DNA of 64,000 nucleotides from the NCBI GenBank assembly GCA_035539215.1, contig DATLIX010000159.1, positions 1 through 64,000 on the forward strand, in the 5' to 3' direction. The position numbers and the translations under genes were made by a program. Source of the stretch: Dongia_B sp035539215 (lineage in GTDB: Bacteria; Pseudomonadota; Alphaproteobacteria; Dongiales; Dongiaceae). Shown piece after piece: positions 16,651 through 25,447 of this stretch; position 1 is the first letter of the stretch; the number at the start of each line of letters is the position of its first letter. The notes under the pieces were generated by a model. The model saw nothing but the letters and a program-made list of their open reading frames with translations. It was not told the origin of the DNA and ran no database searches.

Positions 16651-17220
16651 ATGCCCTACTGGCTCGAGCTCGATCGTGTCACGATGCCGCTGGTGCGTCA
16701 GTTGCACGAAATCTGGCAGGCGAAACGCACCGGCACGGCGCTGCCGCGGCGCGCGGATTTCGATCCGCTCGACCTCAAGTCGGTGCTGCCCAACTTGATG
16801 ATCGTCGAGCCCGAGCCCGAGCCTTTCCGATTGCGCTATCGGCTGGTCGGTACGAAGATCGCCCGCGTCTCCGGCTTCGATTTCACCGGCCGCTATCTCG
16901 ATGAGATCCTGCGCCCGGGACTGCCCGACGACTGGCATCACTATTACCGCGTCTCCTACGAAAATCGCCGCCCCGTCTATGGCCTGATCAACAGTCCAAC
17001 GCGCGACGGCGACAGCTTCATCTATGAATTCGGCATCTTTCCGCTGCGCCTTGGCGGCGATAGGGTCGAGCAGTTCTTCAGTCTGGAAGATTTCGGCGGT
17101 CGCGAGCCCTATTCCAACCAGCTGGTGGGCGAGCGGCAGCGCGACACGGGACTAAGAGATGCGGGGCAAGACCACACCGATCAGGGCGCAAGCCGCGCCG
17201 CAGCCGAAGGGTCGCAATGA
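16651..17220 (+). CDS. PAS_5-domain protein (PF07310-like)
   Basis: A 189-residue cytoplasmic protein. Residues 1-150 match the PAS_5 group common in Rhodospirillales: LHEIWQAKRTGTALPRRADFDP, then LPNLMIVEPEPEPFRLRYRLVGT and SGFDFTGRYLDEI. The last 35 residues are polar and probably disordered. There is no output domain, so it probably works as a sensory module for a partner. The adenylate cyclase gene follows about 95 bp downstream, across a hairpin repeat. No good ribosome site was seen at the ATG, so the start is less certain. Confidence 0.8.
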   Translation: MPYWLELDRVTMPLVRQLHEIWQAKRTGTALPRRADFDPLDLKSVLPNLMIVEPEPEPFRLRYRLVGTKIARVSGFDFTGRYLDEILRPGLPDDWHHYYRVSYENRRPVYGLINSPTRDGDSFIYEFGIFPLRLGGDRVEQFFSLEDFGGREPYSNQLVGERQRDTGLRDAGQDHTDQGASRAAAEGSQ

Positions 17221-17237
17221 GACAGGGTGATGAACGT

Positions 17238-17305
17238 GCGATCGTATTAGGTGGAAGCGGATAGGCTTCCCCCTTAACACGTGAATCGCCCTCGATCTTA
17301 TTGAT
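17238..17305. repeat. Hairpin intergenic repeat, copy A
   Basis: This shares GTGGAAGCGGATAGGCTTCC and GTGAATCGCCCTC with 41365-41430 and the start of the same element with 39482-39501. The two halves around GGATAG form a stem that is less perfect than in copy B. It lies immediately upstream of the adenylate cyclase start, so it may affect expression of that gene. Confidence 0.75.
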
Positions 17306-17314
17306 GAGAGCCGC

Positions 17315-18514
17315 ATGGAGCATCCCGATATTCTAGACAAGCTTGCGCTCTGGCTCGCACAACATGTCCCGGGCCATGCCTCGCTGGAGGACCTGTTCCC
17401 GGCGTTCAGCCGCGAGATCGCGCGACGCGGCCTGCCGGTCTGGCGCAGCCAATTGGGACTGGAAGTGCTGCATCCGGAAGCCTCCGGCTGGATGCTGATC
17501 TGGCAGGATGAAACCCTGGCGGTACACGACCGCAAGCGCCAGGAAGTCCTCGGCCAGCATCTCTATCTCAACAGCCCCACCTGGGTGGTCGACGAAACCG
17601 GCAGGGCCTTTCGCAAGCGCCTGGACGACGGTCCGCAAGCCATGGAATTGCTGGAGGAATTGCGGGCCCAGGGAGCGACCGATTATGTCATGTTTCCGCT
17701 GCCCTTTCTCGACCGGCAACGCACGGCGGTGGTGTCTTTCGCCACCCGGCAAGCGGGCGGCTTCGGCGACAACGAAATCGCCGCGCTGCAGGCTGCGGCC
17801 GAGCTTTTCAGCCCCTATGCGGAACGCCAGGTCTTGCGCCGCATCACCGTCGATCTACTCGATACCTATATCGGCCACCGCAGCGGCCGGCGCATTTCCG
17901 ATGGCCAGATCGAACTCGGCCAGATCGATTATATCGAAGCCGCCATCTGGCTGGCGGATCTGCGGGGCTTCACCCGCTATTCGGAAGAGGCGCCGATCGC
18001 CGAGGTGATCGGCGCCCTGAATGCCTGGCTGGGACCGATGGTCAAGCTGATCGAACACCATGGTGGGGAAGTGCTGAAATTCATCGGCGATGCGGTGCTG
18101 GCGAGTTTCCCCGCCGCCGATCACGGCGACCGCCGCTCAGCCTGCCGCCAGGCCCTCGCCGCGGCAGAGGCATTCTGCGCGGCGATAGACGCGCTCAATG
18201 CGGAGCGTATGACCGCTGGCCAGCGGCGCCTCGATTTCGGCCTCGGCCTGCATGTCGGCGAAGTGGCCTATGGCAATATTGGCGCCGCAACTCGCCTCGA
18301 TTTCACGGTGATCGGGCCGGCCGTCAACCGCGCCGCGCGGCTGCAGGAGTTGACCAAGAAGCTGGGCGAGCGCGTGCTGATTTCCGCCGATTTCGCCGCC
18401 CACGCGGCGCTTGACCTGCGCGATCTCGGCTTGAATTCCCTGCGCGATGTCGGCGGCGTCCAGCATATCTTCGCGCCGCCGACCTTGTCATCGCCGCGCG
18501 ATCAGCAAGCCTAA
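17315..18514 (+). CDS. Class III adenylate cyclase with N-terminal sensor region
   Basis: A 399-residue cytoplasmic protein that should make cAMP from ATP. The C-terminal catalytic domain (about residues 205-395) has metal-binding D215 (LADLRGFTRYSE) and D259 (KFIGDAVLA), base-selecting K255 and D329 (LDFTVIG), and transition-state N338 and R342 (VNRAAR). All key residues fit an active adenylate cyclase. The N-terminal 200 residues resemble a GAF-like regulatory domain, as in related alphaproteobacterial cyclases. The start lies just after a hairpin repeat and has a weak ribosome site. The 3' end overlaps the convergent DUF883 gene by 27 bp. Confidence 0.9.
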   Translation: MEHPDILDKLALWLAQHVPGHASLEDLFPAFSREIARRGLPVWRSQLGLEVLHPEASGWMLIWQDETLAVHDRKRQEVLGQHLYLNSPTWVVDETGRAFRKRLDDGPQAMELLEELRAQGATDYVMFPLPFLDRQRTAVVSFATRQAGGFGDNEIAALQAAAELFSPYAERQVLRRITVDLLDTYIGHRSGRRISDGQIELGQIDYIEAAIWLADLRGFTRYSEEAPIAEVIGALNAWLGPMVKLIEHHGGEVLKFIGDAVLASFPAADHGDRRSACRQALAAAEAFCAAIDALNAERMTAGQRRLDFGLGLHVGEVAYGNIGAATRLDFTVIGPAVNRAARLQELTKKLGERVLISADFAAHAALDLRDLGLNSLRDVGGVQHIFAPPTLSSPRDQQA

Positions 18515-18829
18515 CAGCAAGCCGACACCGCCGGCGATCGAGGCGGCGGACCAGGGATTCTCGTGGACATATTCGGACGAGGCCGCCCCCGCCGCGCGCA
18601 GCTTCTGTCCCGCGCCCCGCTTGACTTCGCTTGCCAACTCCTTGGCCTGGCCGACCTTCGCGACGGCCTCGTCGCGCAGGTCCCGCAGCACGTCGACAGA
18701 GGCGGTCCCCGAGGCCACCAGATCGTCGAATTTCGTGACCAGTTCGCGGAATTCGCCCACCACGCGCTCGACCGATTCATTGGCCGCCCGCATGGCTGCG
18801 TTTTCGTTGGAAATGCCGGTATCTGCCAT
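18488..18829 (-). CDS. DUF883 family protein (YqjD/ElaB-like)
   Basis: A 113-residue protein with a long charged amphipathic helix (about residues 10-80, FRELVTKFDDLVASGTASVD), the family motif YVHENPWSAASIAGGVGLLLG and a single C-terminal membrane helix ending RR. YqjD/ElaB relatives are tail-anchored, ribosome-associated, stationary-phase inner-membrane proteins. The gene converges on and overlaps the cyclase gene by 27 bp. It fits with the other stress-type small proteins in this part of the window. Confidence 0.9.
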   Translation of the reverse strand: MADTGISNENAAMRAANESVERVVGEFRELVTKFDDLVASGTASVDVLRDLRDEAVAKVGQAKELASEVKRGAGQKLRAAGAASSEYVHENPWSAASIAGGVGLLLGLLIARR

Positions 18830-19266
18830 GGAATTACCCTCGCTTTTCGTTGATCCGCGTCACATCGTGTTTGTGGCGCGCTGTTGCGGGCGCATCGGCG
18901 CCTGGTCCCGAGCATTCACCCTCGGCGCGACGATTCTCAGCCTCGACGCGCCGGCGCGTCGATTGACGCTATTGTCATCACGCCGACATGAATGTTTCGT
19001 CCTACTAGAAGTAGCGGCATGCCGGCTTGTTCCCGCCGCCAACGAGAAGCAGCGCCAGGACCCGATAAGTTGATCCAAAGCAAGATTCGCCTTTCCCGGA
19101 AAAGTTAAATTGCGCTCAACCAATGCCTGGGAGTGAAAGTGCGGCCTCAGATGAGGGAGGTAGGAAATGTGCTTCGGCTGCGACTGGCGCAGGCGCCGAT
19201 CCGAAACAGACCCGGCTTAAACCCCAGCAATATCACGGTTCCAGCATTATCCGAGCGGGAGAGATC
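18830..19266. other. Intergenic region between DUF883 gene and mgtA-like gene
   Basis: This 437-bp region must hold both divergent promoters. A frame in phase with the ATPase gene is open from 19123, but its composition and lack of ribosome site argue against its use. No riboswitch or proline-rich leader peptide of the Mg-sensing kind was recognised. Confidence 0.45.
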
Positions 19267-21885
19267 ATGAGCGAGGGCAATTCGTCGAACCTGTTCTGGC
19301 GATGGTCGATGGACGAAGCGCCCCGGCACCTGGAGCTTGCCGGCGACGGGCTGAGCGGGCTTACCAGCGCGGAGGCGGCGGCGCGCCAGCGGCTTCATGG
19401 CCTCAACAGGCTGCAGGCAAAGCCGCATTTCTCGCTGGCGCGAAAATTCATCGGCCGCTTCCGCAATCCCCTGGTCCTCATCCTGCTTGCCGCCGCGGCC
19501 ATCTCGGCGATGACCGGCGATGTCAGCAGCTGCATCATCATCTCCGCCATCGTCGGCATCAGCGTGCTGCTGGACAGCCTGCAGGAGTTTCGCGCCGAGC
19601 AGGCAGCGGAAAAGCTGCGTGTCTCCGTTTCCCTGAAGGAACAGGTCCTGCGCGACGGCAAACCCGTAACCTTGCCGGCCACCGAGATCGTGCCGGGTGA
19701 CGTCGTGCTGCTGGCGGCCGGCGACATGGTGCCGGCCGACGGTCGGATCGTCGAGGCGCGCGATTTCTTCGTCAATGAAGCACTGCTCACCGGCGAATCC
19801 TATCCGGCCGAGAAACAGCCGGTGCCGGCCGGCATCGCCACCGATGCCATCGCCGAAGCGACCAATGCCGCCTTCATGGGAACCTCGGTGGTCAGCGGCA
19901 GCGCACATCTGCTGGTCTGCGCCACCGGCAAGTCGACACAGCTGGGCGAGATCAGCAGCGCCTTGCGGCATACACCGCCCGCGGCGGCGCTGGAACAGGG
20001 TACTTACGACTTCGGCCTGCTGATCGTACGCATCACCGGGCTGCTGGTGCTTTTCGTGTTGCTGATCAATCTCGCCTTTCACCGGCCGCTGCTGGAAAGC
20101 TTCCTCTTCGCGCTTGCCCTGGCCGTCGGCCTGACGCCGGAACTGCTGCCGATGGTCGTTTCGGTCACCCTGGCCCAGGGCGCCATGCGCATGGCCAAGG
20201 AGAAAGTCATCGTCAAGCGCCTGGCGGCGATCCATGACCTCGGCAGCATGGATGTGTTCTGCACCGACAAGACCGGCACACTGACCGAAGCCAAGATCCG
20301 GCTGGTCAAGGAACTGACGCTTTCCGGCGCCGAGAGCGAGCGTGTGGTCGATCTCGCCTGGCTCAACAGCCATTTCGAAAGCGGTCTGCGCAGCCCGCTG
20401 GACGATGCCATTCTCGACCATGCGCCGGCCACCTCTTCACCCGTCGCACGCGAAGGCTGGAACAAGCTTGACGAGGTGCCGTTCGGTTTCGAGCGGCGCC
20501 GTGTCTCCGTTCTCGTCGAACGTGCGGGCAGGCGATTGCTCATCGTCAAGGGCGCGCCGGAAGACGTCCTGAAGCACTCGAACCGCTATGAGGAAAACGG
20601 CGAAGGCGATCTGCATCCGCTCGATGATGCCGCCCATGCCAAAGCGCAGGCCGTGTTCGACGCCCTCGGCCGCGACGGCTTCCGGGTGCTGGGCGTCGCC
20701 TGGCGGGAAGTTGCCGCCGACCGTGACCATGCCGATGTCAGCGACGAAAGCGAGCTGGTCTTCGCCGGTTTTGCCGCCTTTCTCGATCCGCCGAAGGAAA
20801 GTGCCGGGCGCACCATCATTGCCTTGGGCAAGGCGGGCATCGCCGTGAAGATCCTCACCGGCGACAACGAGCTGGTGACGCAGCATGTCTGCGCCGATCT
20901 TGGCATCCCGGTTGCCGGCCTGCTGACCGGCGCCGATCTCGCCGTGATGAGCGACGAGGCGCTCAGTGCACGGGTCGAGGACACAGATCTCTTCTGCCGG
21001 GTGACGCCGGTACAGAAGAACCGCATCCTCCTGGCCTTGAAGCGCCGGGGCCATGTGGTTGGCTACATGGGTGACGGCATCAACGACGCACCCTCCCTGC
21101 ACAGCGCCGATGTCGGCATCTCGGTCGACAGCGCCGTCGATGTCGCCAAGGACGCCGCCGATATCATCCTGCTCGACCGCGATCTCGGCGTATTGGCGCG
21201 GGGTGTGCGCGAAGGCCGCCGCACCTTCGGCAATATCATGAAATACGTGATGATGGGGACCAGCTCCAATTTCGGCAACATGTTCTCCATGGCCGGGGCC
21301 GTGGTGATGCTGCCCTTCCTGCCGATGCTGCCGATCCAGGTGCTGCTCAACAACCTCCTCTACGATCTTTCCGAAGTGCCGATCCCGCTGGATGAGGTCG
21401 ATGAGGAAATGATGGCGACGCCGCATCATTGGGATATCGGCTTCATCCGTCGCTTCATGCTGCTGCTGGGGCCGGTCAGCTCGCTGTTCGATTTCCTCAC
21501 CTTCGGTCTGCTGCTGTTCGTCTTCCATGCCAACGAAAAGATGTTCCAGACCGGCTGGTTCATCGAGAGCCTGGCAACCCAGGTGTTTGTGATCTTCGTT
21601 ATCCGCACCCGGCGCAATCCCTTTCGCAGCCGGCCGAGCCGCCTGCTCACCGTCTGCTCGCTCAGCGTCGTCGCCATCGCCATCGCCCTGCCCTATTCGC
21701 CGCTCGGCCCCTGGTTGGGCTTCGTGCCTTTGCCGCTCGATTTCCTCGCCGCCTTGGCCGTCATGGTCGTGGTCTATCTCTGCCTCGCCGAGATCGCCAA
21801 AAACTGGTTCTACCGCCATCTGCCGCCCGCAGCCCAGGCCCGCGCCGCCGTCTTGCGGCCCAACCTGCCGATGATGCTGCGCTGA
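19267..21885 (+). CDS. mgtA: Magnesium-translocating P-type ATPase (MgtA family)
   Basis: An 872-residue inner-membrane pump of the P3B group, expected to import Mg2+. It has an N-terminal cation-ATPase domain, the actuator motif LLTGESYPAEKQ, a membrane motif VGLTPELLPMVVS typical of MgtA/MgtB, phosphorylation site DKTGTLT with D334, the nucleotide-binding KGAPEDVL and the hinge MGDGINDAPSL, followed by six C-terminal helices. GGGAGAG precedes ATG 19267, which is preferred to the upstream 19123 start. It is a single-gene unit; no mgtC or PhoPQ pair is nearby. Confidence 0.9.
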   Translation: MSEGNSSNLFWRWSMDEAPRHLELAGDGLSGLTSAEAAARQRLHGLNRLQAKPHFSLARKFIGRFRNPLVLILLAAAAISAMTGDVSSCIIISAIVGISVLLDSLQEFRAEQAAEKLRVSVSLKEQVLRDGKPVTLPATEIVPGDVVLLAAGDMVPADGRIVEARDFFVNEALLTGESYPAEKQPVPAGIATDAIAEATNAAFMGTSVVSGSAHLLVCATGKSTQLGEISSALRHTPPAAALEQGTYDFGLLIVRITGLLVLFVLLINLAFHRPLLESFLFALALAVGLTPELLPMVVSVTLAQGAMRMAKEKVIVKRLAAIHDLGSMDVFCTDKTGTLTEAKIRLVKELTLSGAESERVVDLAWLNSHFESGLRSPLDDAILDHAPATSSPVAREGWNKLDEVPFGFERRRVSVLVERAGRRLLIVKGAPEDVLKHSNRYEENGEGDLHPLDDAAHAKAQAVFDALGRDGFRVLGVAWREVAADRDHADVSDESELVFAGFAAFLDPPKESAGRTIIALGKAGIAVKILTGDNELVTQHVCADLGIPVAGLLTGADLAVMSDEALSARVEDTDLFCRVTPVQKNRILLALKRRGHVVGYMGDGINDAPSLHSADVGISVDSAVDVAKDAADIILLDRDLGVLARGVREGRRTFGNIMKYVMMGTSSNFGNMFSMAGAVVMLPFLPMLPIQVLLNNLLYDLSEVPIPLDEVDEEMMATPHHWDIGFIRRFMLLLGPVSSLFDFLTFGLLLFVFHANEKMFQTGWFIESLATQVFVIFVIRTRRNPFRSRPSRLLTVCSLSVVAIAIALPYSPLGPWLGFVPLPLDFLAALAVMVVVYLCLAEIAKNWFYRHLPPAAQARAAVLRPNLPMMLR

Positions 21886-22007
21886 AGGGGTGAAGGCAGA
21901 AAAGGAAAGGTGCGATAGCGATCACAACCCCGCGTGGAGCCGCTTGCCGGCCGTAAAAAAACGGACAGAACGGGCGACTGGATTGAGGCAAAGCGCTGGG
22001 GGGAACC

Positions 22008-22553
22008 ATGCTGGTCACAAAGCCGTCCAAACGAGACAATATCGGCCTGCTCGATCGTCAGCTTCGCTACGATATTTGCGAAAGTGACCGGACGCGCGGC
22101 GCACTCATCTTCGATCCGAAGGAACGCCGCGGGGTAATCACCATCGGCAGCGACAGCTTCGTCGCGGCGCGGCTATCCTCCCGGCCGGACGAGGTAATGT
22201 ACCAGGCGCTGTTTCGCCTGATGACCGGCGCGCCGAAGCCGCCGACCACTCCCTTCGCCCTCAAGGATTCCGATGAGCAGGTTCTGGCGCTGGCGGAGCG
22301 CAACGGCCGAGGCTTTTCCGTCACCAGGGGAAGCGAAAATTTCGCCCTGCGCCGGCGCGGCATGTTCTCCCGCCTCTACGAGCTTGGTCCCGAAGCCGGC
22401 ACCCCATGCCTGGGCACCGTCGGCCAGCCGAAACTCTTCACCCGCCAGCTGCAAATCGACCTGCCGGCAAGCCTGCCGCCCGCCTTCCAGGTTTTTCTGC
22501 TCACCCTCATCCTGGACCTCACGCTGCAGAACATGGAAAGCTTGTCGAACTGA
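22008..22553 (+). CDS. Hypothetical protein, 181 residues
   Basis: I do not recognise the family with certainty. The protein begins MLVTKPSKRDNIGLLDRQLR and has alternating short beta-like segments (FDPKERRGVITIGSDSF, RGFSVTRGSENFALRRRGMF) and a hydrophobic C-terminal segment (FQVFLLTLILDLTLQN). The pattern loosely recalls tubby/LURP-one-like barrels ending in a membrane segment, but this is weak. GGGGGAA precedes the ATG. It follows the mgtA-like gene by about 120 bp on the same strand and could be cotranscribed with it. Confidence 0.65.
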   Translation: MLVTKPSKRDNIGLLDRQLRYDICESDRTRGALIFDPKERRGVITIGSDSFVAARLSSRPDEVMYQALFRLMTGAPKPPTTPFALKDSDEQVLALAERNGRGFSVTRGSENFALRRRGMFSRLYELGPEAGTPCLGTVGQPKLFTRQLQIDLPASLPPAFQVFLLTLILDLTLQNMESLSN

Positions 22554-22654
22554 TGCCTGGCTGCCGGCAACGGTGAGGATGACTTCACAGCGTCATCGAG
22601 CCTGCCTATAAGGGACGGAGAGACGCATCCGGCATTACGAGAGTACCGTTACCC

Positions 22655-23230
22655 ATGTCCCGTTCCACGCCAGCATCCCGCACCATCCATCTCATCCGTC
22701 ACGGCCAATCGACCTTCAACGCGCATTACGAGGCGACCGGCAAAGACCCGATTCATTTCGACGCGAGGTTGACCGAGCTCGGCCATCAGCAGGTCGCGCA
22801 AGCGCGCGAGCGCCTTGCCGGCGCGGCCTATGACGTGGTGATCGCGACACCGCTGACGCGGGCGATCCAGACCGCGCAGGGCATCTTCGGGACGCGGACC
22901 CCCATCGTCATCAGCCCGCTGCACCGCGAATGGCTGAACAGCAGCTGCGACGTCGGCCGCAGCGTGCGCGAACTGGCGGCGGATTTCCCCACCCTGGATT
23001 TCGCCCATCTCAGCGATCCCTGGTGGCACCATCTCGATCCCTTCAACCGGCACGGCTTCTCACCGGAACCGGAACATGCCTTGCTCGACCGCGTCGGCGC
23101 CTTCAAAGAAATGATTGCCGCCCGCACCGAAGAACGTATCGCCGTCGTCGGCCATGGCGATTTCTTTCACCGCCTGATCGGCCGGCATCTGATGAATTGC
23201 GAATTGGCGCCCTGGAACCCCGATCTGTGA
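22655..23230 (+). CDS. Histidine phosphatase family protein (phosphoglycerate-mutase-like)
   Basis: A 191-residue cytoplasmic enzyme. The catalytic RHG motif is at R15-H16-G17 (IHLIRHGQSTFN), with the second family histidine in VVGHGDFFHRL near the C-terminus and acid residues in between (TELGHQQ, ATPLTRAIQTA). The family removes phosphate from small molecules or proteins; the substrate cannot be predicted. It starts about 100 bp after the preceding gene on the same strand. Confidence 0.88.
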   Translation: MSRSTPASRTIHLIRHGQSTFNAHYEATGKDPIHFDARLTELGHQQVAQARERLAGAAYDVVIATPLTRAIQTAQGIFGTRTPIVISPLHREWLNSSCDVGRSVRELAADFPTLDFAHLSDPWWHHLDPFNRHGFSPEPEHALLDRVGAFKEMIAARTEERIAVVGHGDFFHRLIGRHLMNCELAPWNPDL

Positions 23231-23578
23231 CGCCGGGGCGATGCAGGGTGGATCCCTGCGACCCTCCACCCTCGGTCAAGGTCGCGTCGCAGAGATCCGA
23301 TCGGCAATCGCAACTGAATGCGACGCGCCTCTATAGAACAGAGCCTCTGCCGGCAGATGTCGGCGCCATGACACTTGCATGACTGAGCTGGCGTGATTGG
23401 GCTGGCATGACTGGGCATGCACACGCGGCGCGTCAGGCGATACCGAGCGGTCCGGTCCTGCGGCGCGGGGCGCGGTTGTCACAGGCCTTGTCCTCTGCCA
23501 GTATCGCCGCCCGCGTCCCCGGAGGGGCCGCCGGATTCCTTTGTTATTGCAAGACGATGACCGGTTTGTAAAAGCCTG
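23231..23578. other. Intergenic region with imperfect 14-bp triplicate
   Basis: About 350 bp without a gene. At 23379-23420 three 14-bp units follow each other: ATGACTGAGCTGGC, GTGATTGGGCTGGC, ATGACTGGGCATGC. A weak hairpin GCAGGG-TGGAT-CCCTGC lies at 23243-23259, just after the phosphatase gene, without a T-run. Confidence 0.6.
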
Positions 23579-24760
23579 ATGGCCGAGCTCAGCATCTCCT
23601 CCCAGCCGACGCCGCGACAACGGCGTTTCATTCTCGCCGGCCTCTTCGCCAGCATCTTCACCTTCGGCACGGCCTTTGGCGGCCTGGTGCCCTGGATGGC
23701 CCTGGTACTGGAAGGGCACGGCACGTCCAGCATCTGGATCGGCCTGGTTGCCGCCGCCAATTCCCTGGGCGTCGCGGTCGCCGCCCCCTTCGTGGCGCGG
23801 GTGGTGCGGCGTTACGGCACGGCCCCCTGCATGCTGGCCAGCGCCCTCATCACCCTCATCACCATCGTGCTGCTGCCGGTCTATACCAGCGTGCCGGCCT
23901 GGTTCCTGCTGCGGCTGATCGGCGGCATGGCCAGTGCCGCCCCCTGGATCGTCAGCGAGACCTGGATCAACCTGGTGGCGGGCGAGACGCACCGCAACCG
24001 CATCTTCGCGATGTACGGCGCCATCATCGCCACCGGCTTCGCCACCGGCCCCATTATTCTCACCCTGGTCGGCACCGACGGCCCCGCGGCCATCTCCTGC
24101 TTCATCACCCTCAGCATCGCCTCTTCCGTCCCGATCATCCTGCTGAAACGCTTCATGCCACCTCTGGATGACGAGGCCGGCCATAACCTGCTGGGCGTGT
24201 TTCGTGCCGTGCCGGCCTTGCTCGCCGCCGCTTTTCTCTCCGGCGCCCTCGACGCCGCCTTGTTCAGCTTCCTGCCGCTCTGGGGCCTGCAGACCGGCCT
24301 CGACCGGCAATTTTCCCTGACATTGCTCAGCATCTTCATCGCCGGCAACATCCTGCTGCAGTTTCCCCTGGGCTGGCTCGCCGATCACATGGGACCGCGG
24401 CGGGTGATGCTCGGCTGCTCCATCCTCTGCCTGGCCGGCCCCATCGCCATCATATTCAGCCTCGGCCAACCGGCCTTGCTGGCGCTGCTGTTCTTCCTCT
24501 GGGGCGGTTCCGTCTGGGGCGCCTATACGGTGGCGCTAGCGGCCATGGGACGCTATTTCACCGGCAGCGCGCTGGCCGTCGCCAATGCCGCCTTCGTCAT
24601 GGTCTATACCCTGGCCAATGTGGTCGGCCCGCCCCTCGCCGGCCTGGCCTTCGATGCCTGGCGCCCGCACGGGCTGATGATTCTCAGCCTCGGCGTCGCC
24701 GTCATCTTCGCCCTCATCGCCCCCTGGCCGATCCGCATCGCCGAACGGGCGGAACGCTGA
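23579..24760 (+). CDS. MFS transporter (YcaD-like)
   Basis: A 393-residue polytopic protein with twelve hydrophobic segments in two halves. The loop 2-3 motif region reads PFVARVVRRYGTAPCM, and the second half has its counterpart WLADHMGPRRVMLG. GLVAAANSLGVAVAAPF and the C-terminal YTLANVVGPPLAGLAFD fit the YcaD-type drug/metabolite carrier group. No neighbour hints at its substrate. It converges on the truncated haemoglobin gene with a gap of only 24 bp. Confidence 0.88.
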   Translation: MAELSISSQPTPRQRRFILAGLFASIFTFGTAFGGLVPWMALVLEGHGTSSIWIGLVAAANSLGVAVAAPFVARVVRRYGTAPCMLASALITLITIVLLPVYTSVPAWFLLRLIGGMASAAPWIVSETWINLVAGETHRNRIFAMYGAIIATGFATGPIILTLVGTDGPAAISCFITLSIASSVPIILLKRFMPPLDDEAGHNLLGVFRAVPALLAAAFLSGALDAALFSFLPLWGLQTGLDRQFSLTLLSIFIAGNILLQFPLGWLADHMGPRRVMLGCSILCLAGPIAIIFSLGQPALLALLFFLWGGSVWGAYTVALAAMGRYFTGSALAVANAAFVMVYTLANVVGPPLAGLAFDAWRPHGLMILSLGVAVIFALIAPWPIRIAERAER

Positions 24761-24784
24761 GCGACGGCGGAGCGCCGAGCATAG

Positions 24785-25324
24785 TTAAGAGACATTCGGC
24801 CGATAGCGCTCGCCCCGGCCGAGCATCACGCCGTTCTGGCCGGCGATGCCAAGCTCCAGGCTTTCGGCGATGCGTTGCGCCCGTTCGAGGAAATGAGCCG
24901 CCGCCTTGGGCGGGCAGACCCGCAACGCCGTTGCCTTGAAAATCTCCAGCCAGCGGTCGAAATGATCGGCATGAATGGGCAGCGGCGCATGCACCTGCAT
25001 CGGCTGGCCGTGATAGCGCCCGCTCATCAACGCCACCGAAGACCAGAAGACCATCATGCGCTGGAGATGCGGCTCCCAGTCGCGGATTCGCGCGGCGAAG
25101 ACCGGGCCGAGCAAGGGATCGGCCCGCACCTCGGCATAGAAGCTGCGCACCAGATGCTCGATCATCGCCTCGTCGATGCCGGTCTCGGCCCGGAGGGCGG
25201 CGACGATAGCATTGCGGCGGTCGGGTTCGCGGCGATCCGGCTCGGGGCGGGGCGACTCGGGGCGGGACGGCAGAACCCGCAACTCGGTGGTGGCCTCCGC
25301 GGCGGGATGTCGATTTTTCACCAT
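24785..25324 (-). CDS. Group III truncated haemoglobin
   Basis: A 179-residue haem protein. The globin core begins near residue 48 after a Pro/Arg/Glu-rich N-terminal tail. Y63 (SFYAEVRADPLLGPVF) matches the B10 tyrosine, H112 in GQPMQVHAPL fits the proximal histidine, and W125 in HFDRWLEIF is the conserved G-helix tryptophan. Such proteins bind O2 and NO and are implicated in resisting nitrosative stress. GGAGGAG precedes the ATG. A promoter at 25373-25401 is overlapped by a palindrome also found before nsrR, so repression by NsrR is likely. Confidence 0.88.
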   Translation of the reverse strand: MVKNRHPAAEATTELRVLPSRPESPRPEPDRREPDRRNAIVAALRAETGIDEAMIEHLVRSFYAEVRADPLLGPVFAARIRDWEPHLQRMMVFWSSVALMSGRYHGQPMQVHAPLPIHADHFDRWLEIFKATALRVCPPKAAAHFLERAQRIAESLELGIAGQNGVMLGRGERYRPNVS

Positions 25325-25354
25325 AGTGCCGCTCCTCCGGCCGGATCGCCTAAA

Positions 25355-25373
25355 AAGGCATCACATATACCTT
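25355..25373 (-). promoter_or_regulatory. NsrR-type operator over the haemoglobin promoter
   Basis: AAGGCAT-N5-ATACCTT (plus strand) is a near-perfect inverted repeat. On the minus strand it lies directly after a good promoter: TTGAAA (25401-25396), 17-bp spacer, TTAATA (25378-25373). A repressor here would block the start site. The same arms occur at 25949-25967 before nsrR. Confidence 0.75.
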
Positions 25374-25447
25374 ATTAAACCCAAAAATAGAGTATTTTCA
25401 ATACCTGTTATGAGACCGCGACATTCCGTCCGAGCCTGCGGCGATCC

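Noticed and set aside
19123..19266. N-terminal extension of the Mg2+ pump or a regulatory leader peptide
   Set aside because: No ribosome site at 19123, no proline-rich leader peptide and poor composition; ATG 19267 matches the family start.
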